A program made the translations under genes and the position numbers. From positions 10,073,240-10,137,239 of the forward strand of contig NC_043990.1 of NCBI RefSeq assembly GCF_902150065.1: a stretch of 64,000 bases of DNA, written 5' to 3'. The stretch comes from Myripristis murdjan. Its lineage: Eukaryota; Chordata; Actinopteri; Holocentriformes; Holocentridae. The stretch's first letter is position 1, and each line of letters opens with the position of its first letter. The notes under the pieces were generated by a model. It saw only the letters and a program-made list of their open reading frames with translations. It made no database searches and was not told where the DNA came from. Below, piece by piece: positions 58,104 through 64,000 of this stretch.

Positions 58104-61100
58104 ATGGGCAGTGTTTTGGCTGCCAGCTCCCCCAACCCACCCCCGGCCTCTGGTGCCGCCGGCCCGGGGCTGACAGTGCCACCGGGTTTCGGCATGCCCC
58201 CGGTGTCCCCAGTCATCTCCCCTGCTGGCTCGGCCTCGGGCCAGCAGCCGGAGGCAGAAAGTTCTCTGCCCAACCCGGGCGCGTTCGAGGAGTGTCATCG
58301 CAAATGCAAAGGTACGTGCAGATAAACTGTCAGATAGTCCGATTTGGCATTCAAGACTTCAGCTCGAGTTTTTGTGTTTTTTAGAAGAACGGACCGAGGG
58401 AGGGTCAGTCACCTGCCTCCTCAGCAAGGTTATATTGTTGCCACTAAAGTGGAAAAAGCCTGTTTAGCCAGTTACTGCCTTCGTATGTTGGCTGTCTACA
58501 TCACAAATCTCTTGTTTCCTCCTGACAGAGGTGTTCCCTATGCAGATGGAGGGCGTCAGGCTAATCGTCAATAAGGGCCTTAGTAATCACTTCCAGGTCA
58601 GTAAAGCTCCCTTTTCATCAGTGTGTTACACTCAGACTAGGGGCTGGTAATCAGAAGGTTCCTGGTTCAATCCGCGGTCCTTGAGCAAGACACTGAACCT
58701 CTAACTGCTCCTCATGGGCAGCGTGGCACCTTGCATGAGAGCTCCTGCCATCTGTGTGTGTGTGTGTGTGTGTTAATGTGAGGCAAACACTGCAAAGCGC
58801 TTGTAGTGGTCAGTGGCTGAACAAATATAAGAAACACTATCTAATTGCAGGATCTGTAGTTTTTTGATAAAGGTAAAACAAATTGGTCTAAAATTGTTTC
58901 CCAAATGTAAGAGAACATGTTTGTTTGGTACAGACTCCAGCAAAAATCATACTATCATCACTGTAACCACGTTTCCAGTGAAAATGAACATAATTTATAA
59001 TTGTTTTTCCTTATGAAATAGTAAATCTTATCCGGACCATATCAAGATTCGTTTATTTGCCATATTGTTCAGTCCCAATAAAAATTCAGTCCATTTCCTG
59101 CTCAAAAGTTGAACTATAGATGATATGATGGCGACGAGCTGGCGATGAGCTGCGGGTGTGGTAATGGTTAATGTTTTACTTGTTTGTTTTTTTATTTCCT
59201 ACAAGGTGAACCATACTGTGATGCTGAGCACCCTGGGAGATTCCAGCTACAGGTTTGGTGCCACCTACGTCGGCTCGAAGCAGACGGGTCCAGCAGAGGT
59301 ACGCTGTTTGTGAAAGGTTTGTATTTTCCTCTTGGGAGTTTTCCAACTGTGTCATAAATGTCCTGGCCCTTTTCCTCAGTCGTTTCCAGTCATGGTGGGA
59401 GACATGGACAACAGCGGCAGCCTTAATGCCCAGGTCATCCACCAGCTCACTGACAGGATACGATCCAAGGTGGCCTTCCAGGTAAACTGTCTGCTCTAAG
59501 CTGCTCTCTTAGTCGCTTGGATTTTTCCCCCCGTATCACCTTTTTAATGAGGACAGGTGGGCTTTGTTAAACATCGCAATATTTGGTTAAAGTCCCCATG
59601 AAATGACCTCCAATGACCTCTTCTTCCTTTAAATCATTATCTTATCGTCATCACTCTGCACTAATGGTTGTAAATTAAAATTTCAACCCGTAAAACTTTC
59701 ACAAATCTTTAAACATCCTCTCTCATCCACATATCCCTTGAAATCAAATTGCGCTTCTCTCCCAAACTGATATCCTGTTGGGTTAGGGTTTGGTCTGTCC
59801 AGCCAAAACATCCTGTTTCAACAGGAAATGCATCAAATCAACAAAGTAAGAGGCTATTTAATGGGGTCTAAGGTCTAACAGCCCACAGATGTGCGATGTA
59901 GCTCTGATACAACTTGCTTGGCCATAATAAGTTGGTCTGCTAGTTTGCCTCCATTTCACCGTGAGTGATGTGAAGTTTGTCTTCTGTCTCCCATGTCGTC
60001 AGACACAACAGCAGAAGTTTGTGAACTGGCAAGGCGATGCCGAGTTCAGGGGAGAGGATTTCACTGCTGCTGTTACTCTCGGAAACCCAGATGTTGTTGT
60101 AGGCTCCGGTACGTCATCAGTTCTCTCTTACAGCAAAAATGTCCAGACTAACATACCATTTGTTGTTCTCAATAGAAATGGCACATCACTGAATTTAGTG
60201 TACACAGTTAAATGAAGAAAAGCTGCTATTTGGATAAAATTTGTAATTTAGGATCCTATTTGTCACATTTGTCAATCAAGGACTTATGTTACCTACTATG
60301 CTTTAAAAAATACTTATTATTTTCTGTCGGTGATCATTTTCCAATATGTGATTTGCAAGTGGTTGATATGTAATTCAAACAAAATTCCCCTACTGTTTGT
60401 TTTCAGCAGGAATTGAATCGAGCTGAAACTGATCAGCCTGTTGTTTTGCTTCTGTGCGGCTCTCAGGTATTGTTGTAGCTCACTACCTCCAGTCCATCAC
60501 CCCGGCCCTGGCACTGGGAGGGGAGCTGGTTTACCACCGCCGGCCGGGAGAGGAGGGCACCGTCATGTCTCTAGCCGGCAGGTACACAGGTGAGCTGCAG
60601 TTTGATCGCGGTGGAGCCTGGGCTGATGGCCACAGTGGTTGAATTCATTCACACTGGACACAATATACCAGCAGGCACCCATCATTTATGAGTTCAAGTG
60701 TTTTCATCTTCACTTCTCCAGAAGATAATGTGTTCATTTGCAGCGTCTGAATGATGGGTTCAATTTCTTCCCTGTGCAGGCAGTAACTACATCGCCACAC
60801 TGACATTAGGGGGCGCAGGAGCTCACGCCTCATACTACCACAAAGCTAATGACCAGGTAGTGTCTGACCTTTGTCTCTTATGTATCAGGGCTTTGTTTAC
60901 AAGTTTGAAAACATTAAGTTATCCACAGCTACTATCAGATCCATGTGTTTTGTCATGCATTTTGCCAGGATGTCACTATCTGCATTATCCTTGATCTGGC
61001 TGAGTGTTGGGCTTGTCTTTGTCTTTACAGCTGCAGGTCGGCGTGGAGTTTGAGGCGAGCACCCGTATGCAAGACACTAGTGTATCATTTGGCTACCAGC

Positions 61101-62399
61101 TAGATGTCCCTAAAGCCAATTTACAATTCAAAGGTATGATCTGTATACAAACCGTTTATAAAGAACATCTTTTAATCCAGTTATATCCACAACAGGAAAT
61201 TTAAGTTGCACTTTGACATTTTTTAACCTGCTAAATATGTTTAAAAATAGAAAAGAAAATCAAAACATTTGCTGATGTCTGCCAAGTGACACACTGTCCA
61301 GCCAGAGTTAAAATGAGTTGGAGATTTAGGTGTGTTTATTTATCTAGGCAATTCAGTTAAACGTCTTAAATCTGAGATCTGACAAGAGGCCTCATTTGGA
61401 GAACAGACAAAAACAGGAGGAAGAGAAAATACAGCTTTTTGACAGAGCTCAAGAGAAATGTAAATGAGAAAAAAAGAGCAAAACATGAGAAACAAGGGCC
61501 TCAATAAAAGTTAGTGTATTTTTTCTAACATGGGCTTACGTATTGGTCGTATTTTAACCAAAATACTTGACTTCCTCTGTGGCATTGTTTACATACAGCA
61601 GTGCCCTTGCATAACTCTTCAGTACCTTCTAAATTATTCAAGCCAAAGTTCTTCCAGACTTTGGATTTAAAGTGTGGAGGCGCAGCATGAATCTTTTTTT
61701 TTTTTTTTTTAATCTAATTTCAGTCAGTGATTCCTGTGATGATTTGCTAAGTGACTGCAAATTAAAAAAAAAAAAAAAAATCACATAAGGACCAAGCATA
61801 AATTCAGGCCCGGGTCAGCATGGCAATATAAAAATCATTCAAAAACAAAAAAAAAAAGCTGCAATTGTAACTGCTTTTTTCTCCCCCTCCACCCTTAATG
61901 GCTACACTGAAAGAAAAGTCAGTTATGCTAAGAAATAGTTTCATGTCTCTTAATTTGCCCCACTTACAGCACACACCCATAACCTGTATTTATTATATCT
62001 ATTTTTGATACTACTGTACATATTGTTACATTGTTTTTATTTATATTCAGTTTCCTATTGTCTGTTTTTGAGTGTCCTTTTTCGCTGCCTGTAGAGCTGC
62101 TACGCTGATTTTCACAGTAATGTTGGTGACGATGTTAACAGTGACAAAGGATTCTTATTCTTATGAGAACTCTTATTAAAATGTTTTTATCCTTTTGTAT
62201 AGTCCTGTGAATTCCATGTATTTATAGTTGTTTGTTTCTTTCTGCTCCCCCCTTTGCAGGATCACTAGATAGTAACTGGGTAGTCGGTGCTACGTTAGAA
62301 AAGAAGTTGCTCCCCCTGCCGCTCTCGCTGGTCCTCTGCTCCTTCCTCAACCACCGCAAGAACAAGTTCCAGTGCGGTTTCGGCGTCACCATCGGATAG
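58104..62399 (+). CDS. tomm40: mitochondrial import receptor subunit TOM40
   Basis: This is the beta-barrel channel of the TOM complex in the mitochondrial outer membrane, the entry gate for nearly all imported precursors. Nine coding exons (58104-58311, 58529-58596, 59206-59298, 59380-59481, 60003-60108, 60467-60589, 60780-60856, 61031-61133, 62260-62399) sum to 1020 nt, or 339 aa (human 361). A Pro/Ala/Gly-rich N-terminus of about 58 residues is followed by [68 protein letters not shown] and a C-terminal beta-signal ending CGFGVTIG. The N-terminal tail is shorter than in mammals. The start lies one base after a splice acceptor. Confidence 0.95.
58635..58835 (+). mobile_element. tRNA-like SINE in tomm40 intron
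   Basis: GGTTCCTGGTTCAATCC (B-box-like), TTGAGCAAGACACTGAACCT and a GCAAAGCGCTTGTAGTGGT tail follow the order of a repeat very common in fish genomes. A (GT)n lies inside, at 58758-58774. Confidence 0.55.
61134..62259. other. Last tomm40 intron, no gene seen
   Basis: A 1.1 kb AT-rich intron with a T18 run near 61694 and A runs near 61764 and 61846. No element recognised beyond a possible decayed TTATTCTTATGA tail near 62150. Confidence 0.35.
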
Positions 62400-63624
62400 A
62401 CGGACTGGAAGCGAGGGGGTCTCGGCCCCCAGGCGGACCTCGCAGAGTGGACACAAGCTGTGGACAACCAGACTATGCCATGTACGCACCTCAGCATCGC
62501 ATCACCTCCATTTGTCTCATCTCTTAGGGAAAAAAAAAAGCAAAACAGATTGGCTCTTCATCATGTTATCAGTTCCCCCGGTTGTTTGAGTGATGCTACA
62601 TAATATGTGGTTTAACGGAATCACTGGAACGTAATTATGTAAATAAAATGCATCTAGTCGTGTTAAATTAATCACCAAATTAATCGAGTTAATTGTAAGA
62701 ATGTTGTTTGTCAGACTCTGGTGATGACGGTCGACTGTGGACTTCAACACAAGAACATCAGCCAGTAGGCGGTAGACGGACGTGAACACACATCTGTTGT
62801 CAGGAGGCGCTGCTGAATTCCAGTTACGTTTGTTTTTATCACTTGAATCAGTGCCTGTCGCATTTGGTTTTGCTGTTTTTGAATTTTATGCGTTTTTGTA
62901 CTGTAAAGTCAGTCTCTGCGTGAAGTGGATGAAATTGTCCTCATTTGCTTGTCCATGGTGGGGATTTTCTCAGTTACAGGCAGGGGTTGTAGTCCCAGGA
63001 CGGAGTGTACGTCACGGCTCACAATTCATCGTTTTGTTTTGTCGCCTTTTTTATGGTACATATATATGGATCAGCATATTACCTGTATATATCTCTTGGA
63101 ACTGATAAATTCCATTTCTTACAAAAAGCAGCTGGATGTCTTGTCTCTTGACTTAAGTCATTTTTATCACTAGAAAAGTAATTCTTCCAAAAAGTGGTGT
63201 ATTATCTTGACTAGCCACAAGGAGGCGCTAAACTCAGGCTCAGTAAACAAACCTGCATATCAGCTGTCATGATCGCTTAAGTTTGTAGTCTAATTGTCTT
63301 TCATGCCCAGTCTGGAAGATGTTTCTGGGGTTTCAGTGGGTGAAGATGATGAATCATTGAAGTATAGATCTGAAAATAGTTTTTATAGAGAAAACTCTGA
63401 TGGCCTGTTGCACAGATCTCGAGTAGAACGTGATCTTTTGTCCTGCAAATTAAAGACTTAACCCCTTCTCTCATGTTGCAGGGTCAATTTCAGAATACAT
63501 GTACACACACACACTTAATGTGGCCACTGTGCAATCTAACACAATCCAACCCAGTCCACCTGTTGTGCCATAAAGTTTCCTTTTCTGCTGCCTATAATGC
63601 TCAGGTTTTCTTTTAGTTACAGTA
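62400..63624 (+). other. tomm40: tomm40 3' UTR and downstream DNA
   Basis: AATAAA at 62642 and ATTAAA at 63449 are candidate polyadenylation signals. GCCACAAGGAGGCGCT at 63215 weakly resembles a CTCF core. No further gene is seen. Confidence 0.4.
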
Positions 63625-63905
63625 ATAGAGGTGTTCATTCACTTCTATGTTTGGCATTGAGCTCATAGTCAGTGCTGCTGTTGGACTGGACTGCATTTTA
63701 TGGAGAGGTGTTTCCACTATTCTGTCCCCCCTCATTGTATATGAATAGGAAGGACAAAAAATCAGAAACACCTCTCAATATAATGTAATTCAGTACAAGA
63801 CCTCTGCAAACTACAACCTCAGTAATAAACACAGAATTAAATTTAGTAGTATAAACTTTGTTAAAAGGTTGATTTTATGGCAGAGCTGTTGCATTGAACT
63901 GCGTG
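63625..63905 (+). mobile_element. Repeat copy B (inverted partner at 55.15-55.85 kb)
   Basis: An uninterrupted copy of the element seen upstream of tomm40, in the opposite orientation. Its centre is palindromic: GAGAGGTGTTTCC and GAAACACCTCTC face each other across about 50 bp. No coding capacity. Confidence 0.65.
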
Positions 63906-64000
63906 AGACTGTACAGGTGGAGCTGATAGAGAGACCACTGAGTGTATACTGGAGTTGGTTGGGACGCAGTGTGTGTCCTGTGGGTGAACGTCTCTAAACT

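Noticed and set aside
58638-58670. A tRNA gene suggested by a B-box-like GGTTCAATCC
   Set aside because: No acceptor stem or anticodon arm can be drawn, and the surrounding words are those of a dispersed fish SINE.
61692-61712. T run in a tomm40 intron as the counterpart of the human TOMM40 poly-T variant
   Set aside because: It lies in the last intron, not the corresponding one. Poly-T runs are common in this window.

Overview
The window is nuclear DNA from a ray-finned fish, most likely a percomorph teleost. The evidence is compact multi-exon vertebrate genes with GT-AG introns, long AC/AG microsatellites, many short inverted-repeat DNA elements, and a tRNA-derived SINE and LINE tails of teleost type. 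The species was not identified. Five genes were rebuilt exon by exon. In each, the summed exon lengths keep one open frame, which supports the splice sites given.

Layout from left to right: (1) 0.3-3.9 kb, olah (medium-chain fatty acyl-ACP thioesterase, + strand). (2) 5.0-19.6 kb, slc9a3 (Na+/H+ exchanger NHE3, - strand), whose 3' end converges on olah. It has two alternative-looking first exons 5 kb apart, each with its own signal peptide and both in the same splice phase. (3) 19.6-26.5 kb, intergenic DNA with repeats only. (4) 26.6-37.2 kb, lipe (hormone-sensitive lipase, + strand), with a probable non-coding first exon in a GC-rich promoter. (5) 38.6-41.0 kb, a trypsinogen-type serine protease (+) with a PTF1-like pancreatic site upstream. 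(6) 41.6-54.9 kb, ddx6 or its fish paralogue (DEAD-box RNA helicase of P-bodies, +), with a very long 3' UTR. (7) 56.3-62.7 kb or more, tomm40 (mitochondrial outer-membrane import channel, +). The last kilobase holds an inverted copy of a repeat also found just upstream of tomm40.

The genes do not form an operon or one pathway. Several suit digestion and lipid use (olah, slc9a3, lipe, trypsin), while ddx6 and tomm40 are housekeeping genes. The observation most worth following is the pair of slc9a3 first exons, which would give NHE3 two different extracellular N-termini, one of them rich in histidine. Other points of interest are the reshaped phosphorylation sites in NHE3 and HSL, the unusual activation peptide, extra cysteines and extra intron of the trypsin, and several large palindromic elements in introns. 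No viral or retroviral fossil was recognised.
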